The notes: a model not told the origin generated them from the letters alone. Positions 30,061 to 42,562 are shown, counted from the stretch's first letter. The stretch is DNA of 64,000 bases from Hyphomicrobiales bacterium (GCA_027484655.1 JAIXSM010000027.1:124001-188000); one strand, 5' to 3'. Program-made: numbers and translations.

Positions 30061-31020
30061 CTACCGGGCGCGTGGGTGGGCTGACATCCACGCGTCCATG
30101 AGCCGCGTCGCATCCACGGCCGTATAGACCTGCGTGGTGGACAGCGACGCGTGGCCCAGCAGCTCCTGAATGGAGCGCAGGTCGCCGCCGCGCGCCAGCA
30201 GGTGGGTGGCGAAGGAATGGCGCAACGCATGCGGCGTCGCGGTGTCGGGAAGCCCGAGCACGCCGCGCATTTGCTCAACGGCAAGCTGGATGATGCGTGG
30301 CGAGAGGGCTCCCCCGCGCACTCCCACGAAGAGCGGGCCTTCGGGCGCCAGGGGGAATGGGCACAAGGCCAGATACTCCGCCACCGCCGCCCGGACGGGC
30401 TCGATCACCGGTACGCTGCGGGTCTTCCGCCCCTTGCCGATCACTGTAACGGAGTCTGCGCTCACCGGCGCATCCTTGCGGCGCAGTCCCAGCGCCTCCG
30501 ATATGCGCAGCCCGGATCCGTAGAGTAATCCGAGCACAGCGGCGTCCCGCGCCAGCACCCATTGCTCGCGCGCTTCGCCGGCGCGGGTCTCCGGCTCGGT
30601 GAGTTGCACCGCGGCGCCAGCAGTCAGGGGTTTTGGCAGGCTGCGCGGGGTCTTCGGGGACCGGACCGCGATGAAGGGAGCCGTGTTCCCCAAACCGGCC
30701 CGCTCAAGCCGGCGGACGAGGGACCGCAACGCCGCGAGGCCGCGAAGGATGGAGCGGCCGGAAACGCCGGCGCTGCGCCTGTGAGCCATGAACGCTCGCA
30801 CATCGGCCGGGGTCAAGGCGCGCAAGGCCTCGCCCGTGACCTCGCAGCCGAAGTGTTCAGCCGCAAAGGTGAAGAACTGCCGCACGTCCCGCGCGTAGGA
30901 CTCGACGGTCAGGGGCGAATAGCGCCGCTCGCGGGCCAGAAACTGAAGCCAAGAAAGAGCCTCCGCCGCTATCTCGACGGAGGCCCCGGGAAAAACGCTG
31001 ATCTGTTCGCAACCCGTCAC
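30061..31020 (-). CDS. xerC: Tyrosine recombinase XerC
   Basis: This 319-residue recombinase, with its partner XerD, resolves chromosome dimers at dif. It has an N-terminal SAM-like DNA-binding domain (LSWLQFLARERRYSPLTVESYARDVRQFF) and the catalytic domain with Arg in LLYGSGLRISEALGL, HALRHSFATHLLARGG, LLGHASLSTTQVYTAVD (box II His/Arg, then the nucleophile Tyr). All six catalytic positions appear present. XerC rather than XerD is chosen from the length and the N-terminal pattern; the distinction is not absolute. It starts with GTG at 31020. Nothing here suggests a prophage or integron integrase. Confidence 0.88.
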   Translation of the reverse strand: MTGCEQISVFPGASVEIAAEALSWLQFLARERRYSPLTVESYARDVRQFFTFAAEHFGCEVTGEALRALTPADVRAFMAHRRSAGVSGRSILRGLAALRSLVRRLERAGLGNTAPFIAVRSPKTPRSLPKPLTAGAAVQLTEPETRAGEAREQWVLARDAAVLGLLYGSGLRISEALGLRRKDAPVSADSVTVIGKGRKTRSVPVIEPVRAAVAEYLALCPFPLAPEGPLFVGVRGGALSPRIIQLAVEQMRGVLGLPDTATPHALRHSFATHLLARGGDLRSIQELLGHASLSTTQVYTAVDATRLMDAWMSAHPRAR

Positions 31021-31086
31021 TGGCCGCCGCCTTCCGTCGCTTGCGGACAGCGTGGCATGAACTTCTGAACGAAACGCTTGCGGCGA

Positions 31087-31410
31087 CTACTTGCCTTCGC
31101 GGATTTGCTCGATGGCCGTCGCCATCAGCTCGTCCATGGTGCGACGGATCTGGTGGTCGGACTGGTCAACGCCCGCAGCGTCGAAGTCTTTGCGCACCTT
31201 GCGGAACACATCATCGTCACCGGCTTCCTCGAAGTCCGCCGCGACGACGGTCCTGGCGTAGGCCTCCGCTTCGTCGCCGGTCTTGCCCAGCTTCTCGGCG
31301 GCCCAAAGGCCGAGCAGCTTGTTGCGACGGGCGCCAGCCTTGAAGCGGAGCTCCTCGTCGTGGGCGAACTTCTTCTCAAAACCTTCCTGCCGCTTGTCGA
31401 AGGTGCTCAT
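31087..31410 (-). CDS. F1-ATPase inhibitor zeta subunit (DUF1476)
   Basis: This 107-residue protein begins MSTFDKRQEGFEKKFAHDEELRF, followed by the RRNKLLGLWAAEKLG helix, and ends in a four-helix domain. This is the DUF1476 family, the zeta subunit that in Paracoccus blocks ATP hydrolysis by F1-ATPase with its N-terminal segment. It is specific to alphaproteobacteria and supports the taxonomic call. The gene is divergent from purC, with 249 nt between starts. How strongly it inhibits depends on the species, as reported for several free-living and symbiotic relatives. Confidence 0.9.
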   Translation of the reverse strand: MSTFDKRQEGFEKKFAHDEELRFKAGARRNKLLGLWAAEKLGKTGDEAEAYARTVVAADFEEAGDDDVFRKVRKDFDAAGVDQSDHQIRRTMDELMATAIEQIREGK

Positions 31411-31659
31411 GCAGAAAACTCCTCAAAGGCTGCACCGCAGTCGCCGACCGATATAAGCGCCGCGCCTGCAGAATGGAAGGCTGGTCCACGGCGACCGCTC
31501 GTTGTGCCGGGGGCAGCGATCGGTTAGGTTGAATGTCCGGATGAGTGTGCTACTCGAAGGTCCGAATGCTATCTGCAGCCGGCTGTCCTTTTGTGTTCCC
31601 ACCTCCGGATGGGTCGAAAGGGCGGCCTTCGTTGTTTCTCGAAAAAACGGTCTTTTCAG

Positions 31660-32424
31660 ATGAACCGTCGTCGCCGCATCTACGAAGGCAAGGCCAAGGT
31701 CTTGTACGAGGGCCCCGAGCCGGGGACGCTGATCCAGCACTTCAAGGACGATGCGACAGCGTTCAACGCCAAGAAGCACGAGGTCATTGACGGCAAGGGC
31801 GTGCTGAACAACCGCATCAGCGAGTACATCTTCCAGCATCTCAATGACATCGGCGTGCCGACCCACTTCATTCGCCGGCTCAACATGCGCGAGCAGCTGA
31901 TCCGCGAGGTGGAGATCATTCCGCTTGAGGTCGTGGTGCGCAATGTTGCGGCGGGGTCGCTGTCGCAACGTCTGGGCATCGAGGAAGGCACGCCGCTGCC
32001 ACGCTCGATCATCGAGTTCTACTACAAGAACGACGCGCTCAACGATCCGATGGTCTCGGAAGAGCATATCACGGCGTTCGGCTGGGCGACGCCCCAGGAA
32101 ATTGACGATGTGATGGGCCTCGCCATCCGCGTGAACGATTTCCTTTCCGGGCTCTTCCTCGGCGTCGGCATCCGTCTCGTCGATTTCAAGATGGAGTGCG
32201 GTCGCCTGTGGGAAGGCGATATGATGCGCATCGTCGTGGCCGATGAAATCTCGCCCGACTCGTGCCGGCTGTGGGACATCAAGTCGTCCGACAAGCTCGA
32301 CAAGGACCGTTTCCGCCGCGACATGGGCGGCCTCGTCGAGGCGTATAGCGAAGTGGCGCGTCGTCTCGGCATCATGAACGACAACGAGCCCGTTCGCACC
32401 AGCGGCCCCAAGCTCGTCAAGTAA
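31660..32424 (+). CDS. purC: Phosphoribosylaminoimidazole-succinocarboxamide synthase
   Basis: This 254-residue SAICAR synthetase joins aspartate to CAIR with ATP. The start at 31660 gives the family N-terminus [20 protein letters not shown]; the upstream in-frame extension is not conserved, and no strong ribosome binding site precedes either start. Motifs include [39 protein letters not shown] and the [14 protein letters not shown] signature. It opens a purC-purS-purQ-purL group, with purS 105 nt after its stop. Confidence 0.95.
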   Translation: MNRRRRIYEGKAKVLYEGPEPGTLIQHFKDDATAFNAKKHEVIDGKGVLNNRISEYIFQHLNDIGVPTHFIRRLNMREQLIREVEIIPLEVVVRNVAAGSLSQRLGIEEGTPLPRSIIEFYYKNDALNDPMVSEEHITAFGWATPQEIDDVMGLAIRVNDFLSGLFLGVGIRLVDFKMECGRLWEGDMMRIVVADEISPDSCRLWDIKSSDKLDKDRFRRDMGGLVEAYSEVARRLGIMNDNEPVRTSGPKLVK

Positions 32425-32529
32425 GGGCGAGATGCTCGCCTGTTGGACCTTATCGGCCAGCGCGCAAGGTTGCGCCCGGCCTTTGCGGCGATTAACCGTG
32501 CCGCGCCCCCGGCTCCGGAGAGTTTCCCC

Positions 32530-32769
32530 ATGAAAGCGCGCGTGACTGTCACCCTCAAAAGCGGGGTTCTGGACCCGCAAGGAAAGGCCATTGAAGGCGC
32601 GCTACGGTCCCTCGGCATCGAGGGCGTGGACGGTGTGCGGCAGGGCAAGATCTTCGAAATCGAGCTGTCGAGCGATGATCGCGCCAGCGCCGAGGCTGTT
32701 CTCAAGGAAGCGTGCGAGCGGCTGCTGGCCAACACGGTCGTCGAAAACTATCGCGTCGAGCTTCTCTGA
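32530..32769 (+). CDS. purS: FGAM synthase small subunit PurS
   Basis: This 79-residue protein forms the bridge between PurQ and the small form of PurL in formylglycinamidine ribonucleotide synthase. It shows the family pattern VTLKSGVLDPQGKAIEGALRSLG, then GVRQGKIFEIEL, and the C-terminal CERLLANTVVENYRVEL. The start at 32530 is preferred over an upstream in-frame codon because the conserved strand begins there. PurQ follows 8 nt after its stop. Confidence 0.94.
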   Translation: MKARVTVTLKSGVLDPQGKAIEGALRSLGIEGVDGVRQGKIFEIELSSDDRASAEAVLKEACERLLANTVVENYRVELL

Positions 32770-32777
32770 GGTCCGCC

Positions 32778-33479
<702 letters not shown>

Positions 33480-33524
33480 GCGCCGCGACTGCGCTCGCGC
33501 TCCAAACCCCGAGGGGACACGACT

Positions 33525-35741
<2,217 letters not shown>

Positions 35742-35763
35742 TTCAGGCAGGGGATCCCAGACC

Positions 35764-35997
35764 ATGGCGATGCAGGCGAACGAAATTGAGCGGCTGATCC
35801 GTGAGGCGCTGCCGGACGCGCAGGTAGAGATCCGCGATCTCGCGGGCGACGGCGATCATTACGCCGCCACCGTGGTCTCCGAGGTCTTTCGGGGAAAGAC
35901 CCGCGTTCAGCAGCACCAGATCGTCTATAGCGCGCTCAAGGGCCGCATGGGCGGCGAACTCCACGCACTGGCGCTGACCACCTCGGCGCCGGCGTAG
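35764..35997 (+). CDS. BolA family protein
   Basis: This 77-residue protein is a short BolA/IbaG-type protein that forms 2Fe-2S complexes with monothiol glutaredoxins. It has the small alpha/beta layout with VEIRDLAGDGDHYAATVVSEVFRGKTRVQQHQIVYSALKG; the histidine in the QHQIVY strand is the likely cluster ligand, and HALALTT is at the end. The partner glutaredoxin gene follows 70 nt later, a conserved pairing. It sits 22 nt after purL. Confidence 0.9.
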   Translation: MAMQANEIERLIREALPDAQVEIRDLAGDGDHYAATVVSEVFRGKTRVQQHQIVYSALKGRMGGELHALALTTSAPA

Positions 35998-36067
35998 CCG
36001 ACGGCTGCCTGACATTGTATTCTCTTGCAGGGCGGAACCTTGACTTCCGCTCCGAAAGGATAAAGCG

Positions 36068-36409
36068 ATGAACGACGTTCTCCAGCAGATCGACAGCACC
36101 GTGAAGGCCCACGACGTGGTCCTGTTCATGAAGGGCACGCCCCAGTTTCCCATGTGCGGGTTCTCGGGCCAGGTGGTGCAGATTCTCGACTATCTTGGCG
36201 TTGACTACCGCGGCGTGAACGTCCTCGACGACGAGGCGGTGCGACAGGGCATCAAGGACTACGCCAATTGGCCGACGATCCCGCAACTCTACGTCAAGGG
36301 TGAGTTCGTGGGCGGCTGCGACATTATCCGCGAGATGTTCCAGAGCGGCGAATTGGCCAGTCATTTCGCCGAAGCTGGTGTCAGCCTCCAGACAAGCCCG
36401 CAGGCCTGA
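36068..36409 (+). CDS. grxD: Monothiol glutaredoxin, Grx4 type
   Basis: This 113-residue CGFS glutaredoxin binds and transfers 2Fe-2S clusters with glutathione. The active site is in [21 protein letters not shown], followed by [20 protein letters not shown] and EMFQSGEL, the glutathione-binding loop and C-terminal helix. The single cysteine in CGFS and the neighbouring BolA gene make the assignment firm. It is probably transcribed with bolA. Confidence 0.95.
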   Translation: MNDVLQQIDSTVKAHDVVLFMKGTPQFPMCGFSGQVVQILDYLGVDYRGVNVLDDEAVRQGIKDYANWPTIPQLYVKGEFVGGCDIIREMFQSGELASHFAEAGVSLQTSPQA

Positions 36410-36498
36410 CCGGTCGGAGAGGTTCGCCTTTCCAAAGTTTCATTTGCCGTGGCGCGCGTCTCCGGACAAACTGGAGATGCAGACAGCCGTGGCTCACC

Positions 36499-37389
36499 AT
36501 GAAAACATCGGTCATCCTATCCGGTTGCTTCGCCTTCGCTCTGGCATTCGCTGCGAGCGCGCCCGGCCCTGCGTCCGCCGCAAGCGGACGCATCACCTTC
36601 AAGGTCGCTGACGAGACGCGGTCGGCGGTCGTGACCGAGCGCTACCGATCCAAGCGTAAGCTTCGTCCCGCCATCATCGTTCTGCGAGATCAGGGCCGCG
36701 GCGTTCTCGGGGCGCCCCCGCGGGAACTGCGTTTTCGGGAGTTCGCGAGGAAGGGCGGCGTACTCGTTTATGCCGACGCGCCGGGCGGGTGGAAACTGGG
36801 GCCGGCTGGCGACGCGGCGGCTGAAGTCGCGTACCTGCGGGCCCTCGTCCAGCACCTTCGCACAGCGTCGCGGGCTGATCCCCGGCGAATCTATCTCGTC
36901 GGCGTTGGCGCAGGCGGCGTCGTGGCCCTTCAGGCGGCCTGCACCGACTCGCGCCTGTTTGCTGGCGTGGCGGCGGGTCTTGCAAGCCTCCCGCCTGAAT
37001 CGCTTGCACGATGCTCTCCAGCTCAGCCAGTCTCCGCCCTGCTGATTGCAGGCGACGCGGACAAACGGGCGCCGTTTGCTGGCGGAACCGCAGATCTCGC
37101 TGGCTTTTCAGGCTTTCTCGCCCCGGTTGCCGATGTGGCGGGCGTCTTTGCGCGCGCCGCTGGCTGCGGGCCCCGAACGTTGCGCTCCGATGTTCCTGAT
37201 CGCGACCGCGCAGATGGCACACGCGTGACGCTTGAGCGATATGCCGGTTGCAAGGCGCGCGTGCAGGTCGTGCGTGTGCTGGGTGGGGGGCACTTCATGC
37301 CCACCCTGACGACCGCCGCCCCTCGCACGCCGGGCCAAAACCGCGATATCGGGTCGGCCGGGCTCATCCTGTCGTTCTTTCAGCTCTGA
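36499..37389 (+). CDS. Secreted esterase/PHB-depolymerase-like protein lacking the catalytic serine
   Basis: This 296-residue exported alpha/beta-hydrolase-like protein has a signal peptide (MKTSVILSGCFAFALAF, cleavage near ASA-A around residue 28). The sequence resembles the LpqC/polyhydroxybutyrate depolymerase family: RPAIIVLRDQG, the RADPRRIYLVGVGAGGVVALQAAC elbow, and LGGGHFMPTL, where the catalytic His would sit. In family enzymes the elbow reads GxSxG; here it reads G-V-G-A-G, so the nucleophile serine is glycine. The codon is GGC, one base from AGC. It is not frameshifted. Either the enzyme is inactive, has been re-purposed for binding, or uses another residue. Neighbours (grxD, yggU) do not explain it. 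Confidence 0.7.
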   Translation: MKTSVILSGCFAFALAFAASAPGPASAASGRITFKVADETRSAVVTERYRSKRKLRPAIIVLRDQGRGVLGAPPRELRFREFARKGGVLVYADAPGGWKLGPAGDAAAEVAYLRALVQHLRTASRADPRRIYLVGVGAGGVVALQAACTDSRLFAGVAAGLASLPPESLARCSPAQPVSALLIAGDADKRAPFAGGTADLAGFSGFLAPVADVAGVFARAAGCGPRTLRSDVPDRDRADGTRVTLERYAGCKARVQVVRVLGGGHFMPTLTTAAPRTPGQNRDIGSAGLILSFFQL

Positions 37390-37703
37390 TCGCCGAAGCT
37401 TGCCTCAAGACAGGCCAGCAGGGCGTCCGGCTCGCCGTTCAGCCGCACGCTTTTCAGCCTTGCGGTCGCGCCAGCCTGCAGAACGACGGTTGATCTGGGC
37501 GCCTTCAGCGCGCGGGCAATCAATTCGAGCAAGGCTGCGTTTGCCGCCCCTTTGTCCGGCGCCGCGCGGACGCGTGCGGTCAGCACACATGAGCCGTCCG
37601 ACAACACGCCGATCCCCTCGATCTCGTCTCGGGATGAGCGTGGCGTAAGCCGCACCCTCAGCATGACGCCGGCCCCCGTCTGCGACCATGGCCGGCCCGG
37701 CAC
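37380..37703 (-). CDS. DUF167/YggU family protein
   Basis: This 107-residue small protein has the conserved DUF167 core RLTPRSSRDEIEG, then ARVRAAPDKGAANAALLELIARAL and VLQAGATARLKSVRL. The family's function is unknown despite solved structures. Translation probably begins at the GTG at 37703, 3 nt after the YggT gene stops, the widespread yggT-yggU pairing. Its 3' end overlaps the convergent esterase-like gene by 10 nt. Confidence 0.9.
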   Translation of the reverse strand: MPGRPWSQTGAGVMLRVRLTPRSSRDEIEGIGVLSDGSCVLTARVRAAPDKGAANAALLELIARALKAPRSTVVLQAGATARLKSVRLNGEPDALLACLEASFGDQS

Positions 37704-37706
37704 GGC

Positions 37707-38003
37707 TCAGAAACGACCCAGCGTCGGGTAGAGGTAGTAGATGATCACACGCTCCAGGAAGAAGATCGCCAGCAGCAGGATGATGGGGGAGATGTCGATG
37801 GCCCCCATGCGCGGCAGAACCCTGCGGATTGGGCGCAGGAGCGGCTCGGTCAGCGCGTTGATCCCCGACCAGATGGAGCGAACGAAGCTGTTGTCGTAGT
37901 TCACCACGTTGAAGGCCAGCAGCCACGAGAGGACGGCCGAGATGATGATGACCCACGTGTAGAGGTTCAAGATCAGCAGGATGACGTCTAGAATCGCCCG
38001 CAT
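37707..38003 (-). CDS. YggT family integral membrane protein
   Basis: This 98-residue protein has two hydrophobic segments with the YggT-family elements [18 protein letters not shown], then [20 protein letters not shown], followed by a C-terminal amphipathic stretch. In cyanobacteria and plastids relatives take part in cytochrome or thylakoid-membrane assembly and in E. coli in osmotic or membrane stress; the role here is unknown. It is divergent from tRNA-Ala and is followed by yggU. Confidence 0.9.
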   Translation of the reverse strand: MRAILDVILLILNLYTWVIIISAVLSWLLAFNVVNYDNSFVRSIWSGINALTEPLLRPIRRVLPRMGAIDISPIILLLAIFFLERVIIYYLYPTLGRF

Positions 38004-38137
38004 GTGTCACCGTTCGGGAAAAGCGTTCCTTCGGGGTGTACTGGGGCGGCTTACCTTCGGCAAGGCCCGGTGCTGACCCCGTTCCGGAAGCATGCCGCAA
38101 TAAACGTTTTGATCCGGCGCCTTGCGCACAAACTCGA

Positions 38138-38167
38138 TTGACAGGCGTGTATCGGGACGCGTAAAGC
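38138..38167 (+). promoter_or_regulatory. Candidate promoter of tRNA-Ala
   Basis: A perfect -35 hexamer TTGACA (38138-38143) is followed after 18 nt by TAAAGC (38162-38167) as a weak -10. Initiation would fall about 15 nt upstream of the tRNA 5' end. The -35 is convincing, the -10 less so. No other promoter-like pair is visible before the tRNA. Confidence 0.5.
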
Positions 38168-38189
38168 TGCCGCGCCGACCGAGAGGTCC

Positions 38190-38277
<88 letters not shown>

Positions 38278-38431
38278 AATTGCGCCCTCAGGCAGCGTGG
38301 ATTGCATTCCTGATGCGCCGCCTAACCCGCGATCCGGTCCAGCCTTTCCATATGTCGATCATGTCTCGGCTCCTGTCGCGCCCCAGCGTCATTGAGCCGC
38401 CGATCAGGAACATGCCGCAGGAAAATGCCGA

Positions 38432-39649
38432 ATGTCGCTCGCCTTAACCCCTGCTGACGAAAACGCGCCGGTCGCAATCCAGGCGACCATGAGCCTAGTT
38501 GGTCTCACCCGCATTCAGCTTGCCGAAGCGCTTCGCGACATTGGGGTCAGCGACGGCGATATCCGGATGCGGGTCGGCCAGCTGTGGCATTGGATCTATT
38601 TTCAGGGCGCTACCGACTTCGACTCGATGCTCAACGTCTCCAAGGCGTTGCGTGCGCGCCTTGCGGAGCGGTTCACGCTCGATCGGCCGCAGGTGGTTGC
38701 GGAACAGGTCTCGACGGATGGAACCCGCAAGTGGCTTATCCGGATGCCGCCCGCCCCTGGCGACCGTCTCGTGGGCGGCAAGACTGTCGGCGCCGAGATC
38801 GAGTGCGTCTACATTCCTGAGAGTGATCGCGGCACCTTGTGTGTCTCAAGCCAGGTCGGCTGCACGCTCACCTGCTCGTTCTGCCATACAGGCACCCAGA
38901 AGCTGGTCCGCAATCTCACCTCGCAGGAGATTGTTCAGCAGCTCATGGTCGCCCGCCATCAGCTTGGCGATTTTCCCGGCCTGACGCCGCCGACGAATGG
39001 CCTTATTCCGTCAGGCGAAGGGGTCCGGGCGGTCTCCAACATCGTCTTCATGGGCATGGGCGAGCCGCTCTACAATCTCGACAATGTCGCCGACGCGCTG
39101 GGCGTGATGTCTGACGGAGACGGGCTGTCACTCTCCAAGCGTCGCATCACCGTGTCCACGTCGGGCGTCGCGCCGTCGATTGCAGATCTGGGCGCGCGGA
39201 CGGGCGCTATGCTCGCCATTTCGCTCCATGCGGTGCGCGATGACCTGCGCGACAAGCTCGTGCCGCTGAACAAGAAGTACCCAATCGTGGAGCTGCTGCA
39301 GGCCTGCCGGGACTATCCAGGTCTGTCGAATGCGCGTCGCATCACGTTCGAATACGTCATGCTGAAAGGCGTCAACGACTCGCCCGCGGACGCCCGTCAG
39401 CTCGTTCGCCTGCTGAAAGGCATTCCGGCGAAGATCAATCTGATCCCGTTCAATCCGTGGCCGGGAACGGTGTACGAGTGCTCCGACTGGGAGACCATCG
39501 AGCGCTTCTCGGACATCGTCTTCAACGCGGGCTACGCGAGCCCGGTGCGCACGCCACGAGGTCGCGACATCCTTGCGGCGTGCGGGCAATTGAAGAGCGA
39601 GACCGAAAAGCTTCGCGCCCGTGCACGTCTCGCCGACGATCAGGATTGA
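38432..39649 (+). CDS. rlmN: 23S rRNA adenine-2503 C2-methyltransferase RlmN
   Basis: This 405-residue radical-SAM enzyme methylates C2 of A2503 in 23S rRNA (and A37 of some tRNAs). It carries the cluster motif [20 protein letters not shown], the GxGEP element in [43 protein letters not shown], and a C-terminal [18 protein letters not shown] with the second methyl-relay cysteine. The two relay cysteines that distinguish RlmN are both present. An N-terminal extension of about 20 residues before [15 protein letters not shown] is not conserved; the true start could be the ATG near 38489. Confidence 0.95.
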   Translation: MSLALTPADENAPVAIQATMSLVGLTRIQLAEALRDIGVSDGDIRMRVGQLWHWIYFQGATDFDSMLNVSKALRARLAERFTLDRPQVVAEQVSTDGTRKWLIRMPPAPGDRLVGGKTVGAEIECVYIPESDRGTLCVSSQVGCTLTCSFCHTGTQKLVRNLTSQEIVQQLMVARHQLGDFPGLTPPTNGLIPSGEGVRAVSNIVFMGMGEPLYNLDNVADALGVMSDGDGLSLSKRRITVSTSGVAPSIADLGARTGAMLAISLHAVRDDLRDKLVPLNKKYPIVELLQACRDYPGLSNARRITFEYVMLKGVNDSPADARQLVRLLKGIPAKINLIPFNPWPGTVYECSDWETIERFSDIVFNAGYASPVRTPRGRDILAACGQLKSETEKLRARARLADDQD

Positions 39650-39770
39650 GCCGACGACGGGCCAGCTGTCGCCTCGCGCAAGCTCCGCTCGCCTGACAGG
39701 CCGGGCGCCAGCTTGCCCGCAGAAGCCTTTTGGACGACATTGCGCCTGCTTCGGTTGGAGACTCTATTTC

Positions 39771-40598
39771 ATGCAAATCACTCTCGCGAGGCGCGCGCGC
39801 CTCGTTGCGACCGCCCTTGCCGCCGGTTCCTTCCTTGCGCTGGTCAGCGTCGCGGCCCTTGAGGCCCGGACGCTCGCGCGGGTTGACGGCGTCGAGATCA
39901 CGGACGAGGACGTGCGCATCGCGCTTGAGGACGTGGGCGGAGACATTCCGCCGCAACTCGAGGGGGAGCAGCGGCAGGCCTATGTCGTTGATTTCCTGGT
40001 CGAGATGCGTCTGCTGGCCCGAAAGGCCGAGGCCGACAAGCTCAATGACGCCCCCGATTTCGCTCGTCGCATGGCCTATCTGCGGGACAAGGCGCTGATG
40101 GAAGGGTTGCTGGCGAAAATCGGCCGCGAGGCCAGCACCGACGCGGCGGTCCGTCAGGTCTACGCCGAGGTGGCCAAGGCGCAGGGCGCCGAGCAGGAGG
40201 TGCGCGCGCGCCACATCCTCGTTGAGACGGAAGCCGAGGCCCGCGCCGCCCTGAAGCGCGTGCGCAGCGGCGAGGACTTCGCGAAGGTCGCTGACCAGAT
40301 TTCGAAGGATCCGGGTTCGCGCGGCGGCGATCTCGGCTGGTTCACCAAGGAACGCATGGTGCCGGAGTTCGCGGAGGCCGCTTTCAAGCTGCAGCCCAAC
40401 CAGCTCTCCGAGCCTGTGAAGAGCCAGTTCGGCTGGCACGTCATCAGGGTTGAGGAGAGGCGCGAAAAGCCGTTCCCCAAGCTTGAGGACGTACGCGACC
40501 AGGTCGAGCGTTTTGTGGCGCAGAAAGCGCAGAATGACATGCTCGCCAAGCTGCGGGAGGCCGCGAAGGTTGAGCGGCTTCAGGGCGCGCCCAAGTAA
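39771..40598 (+). CDS. Periplasmic parvulin-type peptidyl-prolyl isomerase
   Basis: This 275-residue exported foldase has a signal sequence (MQITLARRARLVATALAAGSFLAL), an N-terminal helical SurA/PpiD-like chaperone region (DGVEITDEDVRIALEDVGG...), and one parvulin domain (about residues 145-240) with VRARHILVETEAEARAALKRV, GGDLGWFTKERMVPEFAEAAF and QFGWHVIRVEERRE. The single-domain form resembles PrsA/PpiC-type proteins of rhizobia rather than two-domain SurA. It is 85 nt upstream of argJ. Targets are presumably outer-membrane or secreted proteins. Confidence 0.9.
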   Translation: MQITLARRARLVATALAAGSFLALVSVAALEARTLARVDGVEITDEDVRIALEDVGGDIPPQLEGEQRQAYVVDFLVEMRLLARKAEADKLNDAPDFARRMAYLRDKALMEGLLAKIGREASTDAAVRQVYAEVAKAQGAEQEVRARHILVETEAEARAALKRVRSGEDFAKVADQISKDPGSRGGDLGWFTKERMVPEFAEAAFKLQPNQLSEPVKSQFGWHVIRVEERREKPFPKLEDVRDQVERFVAQKAQNDMLAKLREAAKVERLQGAPK

Positions 40599-40683
40599 GG
40601 CGCGCAAGCGCTGTTTGTTGACCCACTTCCATCCGGCGCAGGGGTAAACGCCCCCTGCGTCTCCAACATGTCCCGGAAACGCC

Positions 40684-41931
40684 ATGGCCAAGCCCGCACC
40701 GCTGTCTCCGCTCGCCCCCAAATCCTATCCCAAGCTGCCGACCATCGAAGGCGTCCGGTTCGCCACCGCTGAGGCCGGCATCCGCTACAAGGGCCGCACG
40801 GACGTCATGCTCGCGCTGCTGGACAAGGGCACGCAGGCGGCTGGCGTCTTCACCCGCTCCAAGTGCCCATCGGCGCCTGTGGACTGGTGCCGTGAGAAGC
40901 TCAAGGGCGGCAAGGCCCGCGCGGTGGTGGTGAACTCCGGGAACGCGAACGCCTTCACCGGCCGCGCCGGGGCGCAGGCGGTGAAGCTCACGGCCCAGAT
41001 CGTCGGCAAGGCCACAGGCGCGCCGGCCAGCGAAATCTTTCTCGCGTCAACGGGCGTCATCGGCGAGCCGCTCGATGCGACGAAGTTTAACGGCGTCATG
41101 GACGACCTCGTCGCCAAGGCGCAGCCGGATGGCCTGCTGGAGGCCGCCCGCGCGATCATGACTACCGACACCTTCCCGAAGGTTGCGACCGCGACCGCCA
41201 TGATCGGCGGCGTCGAGGTGACCATCAGCGGCATGGCCAAAGGCGCGGGCATGATCGCGCCCGACATGGCGACCATGCTCTCGTTTGTCTTCACCGACGC
41301 CGCCATCGCCGCCCCTGTCCTGCAGGCCATGCTGTCGAAGTCGGTGCAGGGCAGCTTCAACGCCATTACGGTGGATAGCGACACCTCCACCTCCGACACG
41401 CTGATGCTGTTCGCCACGGGCGCGGCCGCCAAGCGCGGCGCGCCGAAGATTGCGGAGCCCGGCGACCGGCGCCTCGCCGATTTCCGGCGCGCGCTGGACG
41501 TCGTGCTGCTCGATCTGGCCCATCAGGTCGTGCGCGACGGCGAGGGGTGCCGCAAGTTCGTCGAGATCCTCGTTGATGGCGCAGCCAGCGCCGCCGCCGC
41601 CAAGCGCATCGCCATGTCCATCGCCAACTCTCCGCTGGTGAAAACCGCCATTGCGGGAGAAGACGCCAACTGGGGCCGCGTCGTCGCCGCCGTGGGCAAG
41701 GCCGGCGAGAAGGCCGACCGCGACAAGCTGGCGATCTGGTTCGGCGAGCACCGCGTGGCGCACAAGGGCCTGCGGGACGCGACCTACGACGAGGCGAAGG
41801 TCTCCGCCTACATGAAGGGGGAGAAGATCGACATGCGCGTGGACATCGGCCTGGGCAAAGGGCGCGCCACGGTGTGGACCTGCGATCTCACCAAGGAGTA
41901 CGTGGCGATCAACGGCGACTATCGCAGCTGA
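40684..41931 (+). CDS. argJ: Bifunctional ornithine acetyltransferase / N-acetylglutamate synthase
   Basis: This 415-residue protein is processed by autocleavage into alpha and beta chains at the Ala-Thr bond in [14 protein letters not shown]; the Thr is the N-terminal nucleophile. It recycles the acetyl group from N-acetylornithine to glutamate in arginine synthesis. [16 protein letters not shown] and [13 protein letters not shown] support the assignment, as does the C-terminal [11 protein letters not shown]. It complements argH in this window. Confidence 0.96.
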   Translation: MAKPAPLSPLAPKSYPKLPTIEGVRFATAEAGIRYKGRTDVMLALLDKGTQAAGVFTRSKCPSAPVDWCREKLKGGKARAVVVNSGNANAFTGRAGAQAVKLTAQIVGKATGAPASEIFLASTGVIGEPLDATKFNGVMDDLVAKAQPDGLLEAARAIMTTDTFPKVATATAMIGGVEVTISGMAKGAGMIAPDMATMLSFVFTDAAIAAPVLQAMLSKSVQGSFNAITVDSDTSTSDTLMLFATGAAAKRGAPKIAEPGDRRLADFRRALDVVLLDLAHQVVRDGEGCRKFVEILVDGAASAAAAKRIAMSIANSPLVKTAIAGEDANWGRVVAAVGKAGEKADRDKLAIWFGEHRVAHKGLRDATYDEAKVSAYMKGEKIDMRVDIGLGKGRATVWTCDLTKEYVAINGDYRS

Positions 41932-41990
41932 TCGTCTTGCCTTGAGCCTGACAATGGCCGAAGGTGTTCACGTCTACAGGGGGCGTGAGC

Positions 41991-42500
41991 ATGTTCCGGT
42001 CGTCCTTCGCAATGGCGGTGATGGGGTTGGCGCTCGCCGCGTGCCGGCCCGTCGCGCCGCCGCCGCCCGCGGTCGCGTTTGATCCGAAGGCTGCTGCGCA
42101 CATCCGGCAGGAGGGGTCGGCCAAGATCACGGGCCAGGCGTTTCTGGTCCTGCCCGGCGGCCAGACCCGGCTCGCGGCGGGAGAGGTCGTCCGGCTCGTG
42201 CCTGATTCGGCCTACGCGCGGGCGCGCTTCGAGACGCTGTATCAGGGGCGCAAGTTCGTGCGCGCACGCGACTGGACCAACATCCCCGCCGATCCCGCGT
42301 ACACTGAATTCACCCGCACCACGACCACCACGTCGGCCGGTTATTTCACCTTCGATCGGGTGGCGCCGGGGCGCTACTTCGTGGCGACGCAGAAGGTGTA
42401 CCGGCCCCAGGACGCGCTGTTTCCCGAAGGCGGCGCGATGTACGAGACCGTTGAGGTGAAGGACGGGGAAACCGCGCGCGTCGTTGTCGTTGGCCGCTGA
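41991..42500 (+). CDS. Lipoprotein with a carboxypeptidase-regulatory-like domain
   Basis: This 169-residue protein starts with a short signal peptide ending in a lipobox (MGLALAACRPVAPP, acylated Cys about residue 18), then a Pro-rich linker and a roughly 100-residue beta-rich domain (KITGQAFLVLPGGQTRLAAGEVVRLVPD... TSAGYFTFDRVAPGRYFV) that looks like a carboxypeptidase regulatory or Cna-B fold. Such lipoproteins are found between argJ and mutT in related genomes. The start at 41991 has AGGGGG about 7 nt upstream; an earlier in-frame codon is less likely. The function is unknown. Confidence 0.75.
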   Translation: MFRSSFAMAVMGLALAACRPVAPPPPAVAFDPKAAAHIRQEGSAKITGQAFLVLPGGQTRLAAGEVVRLVPDSAYARARFETLYQGRKFVRARDWTNIPADPAYTEFTRTTTTTSAGYFTFDRVAPGRYFVATQKVYRPQDALFPEGGAMYETVEVKDGETARVVVVGR

Positions 42501-42562
42501 TCCGGCGCGGTCGCCGTGCTATGTGCCGTTGACCGCCCGATCCACGCGCCAAAGGTTTGCCC

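Noticed and set aside
28581-30284. A 567-codon open frame antisense to lpd
   Set aside because: Mirror of lpd, rich in Arg/His/Asp, no homology or ribosome binding site.
30061-31020. XerC-like gene as a mobile-element integrase
   Set aside because: Length, full catalytic set and housekeeping neighbours fit chromosomal XerC; no element boundaries nearby.
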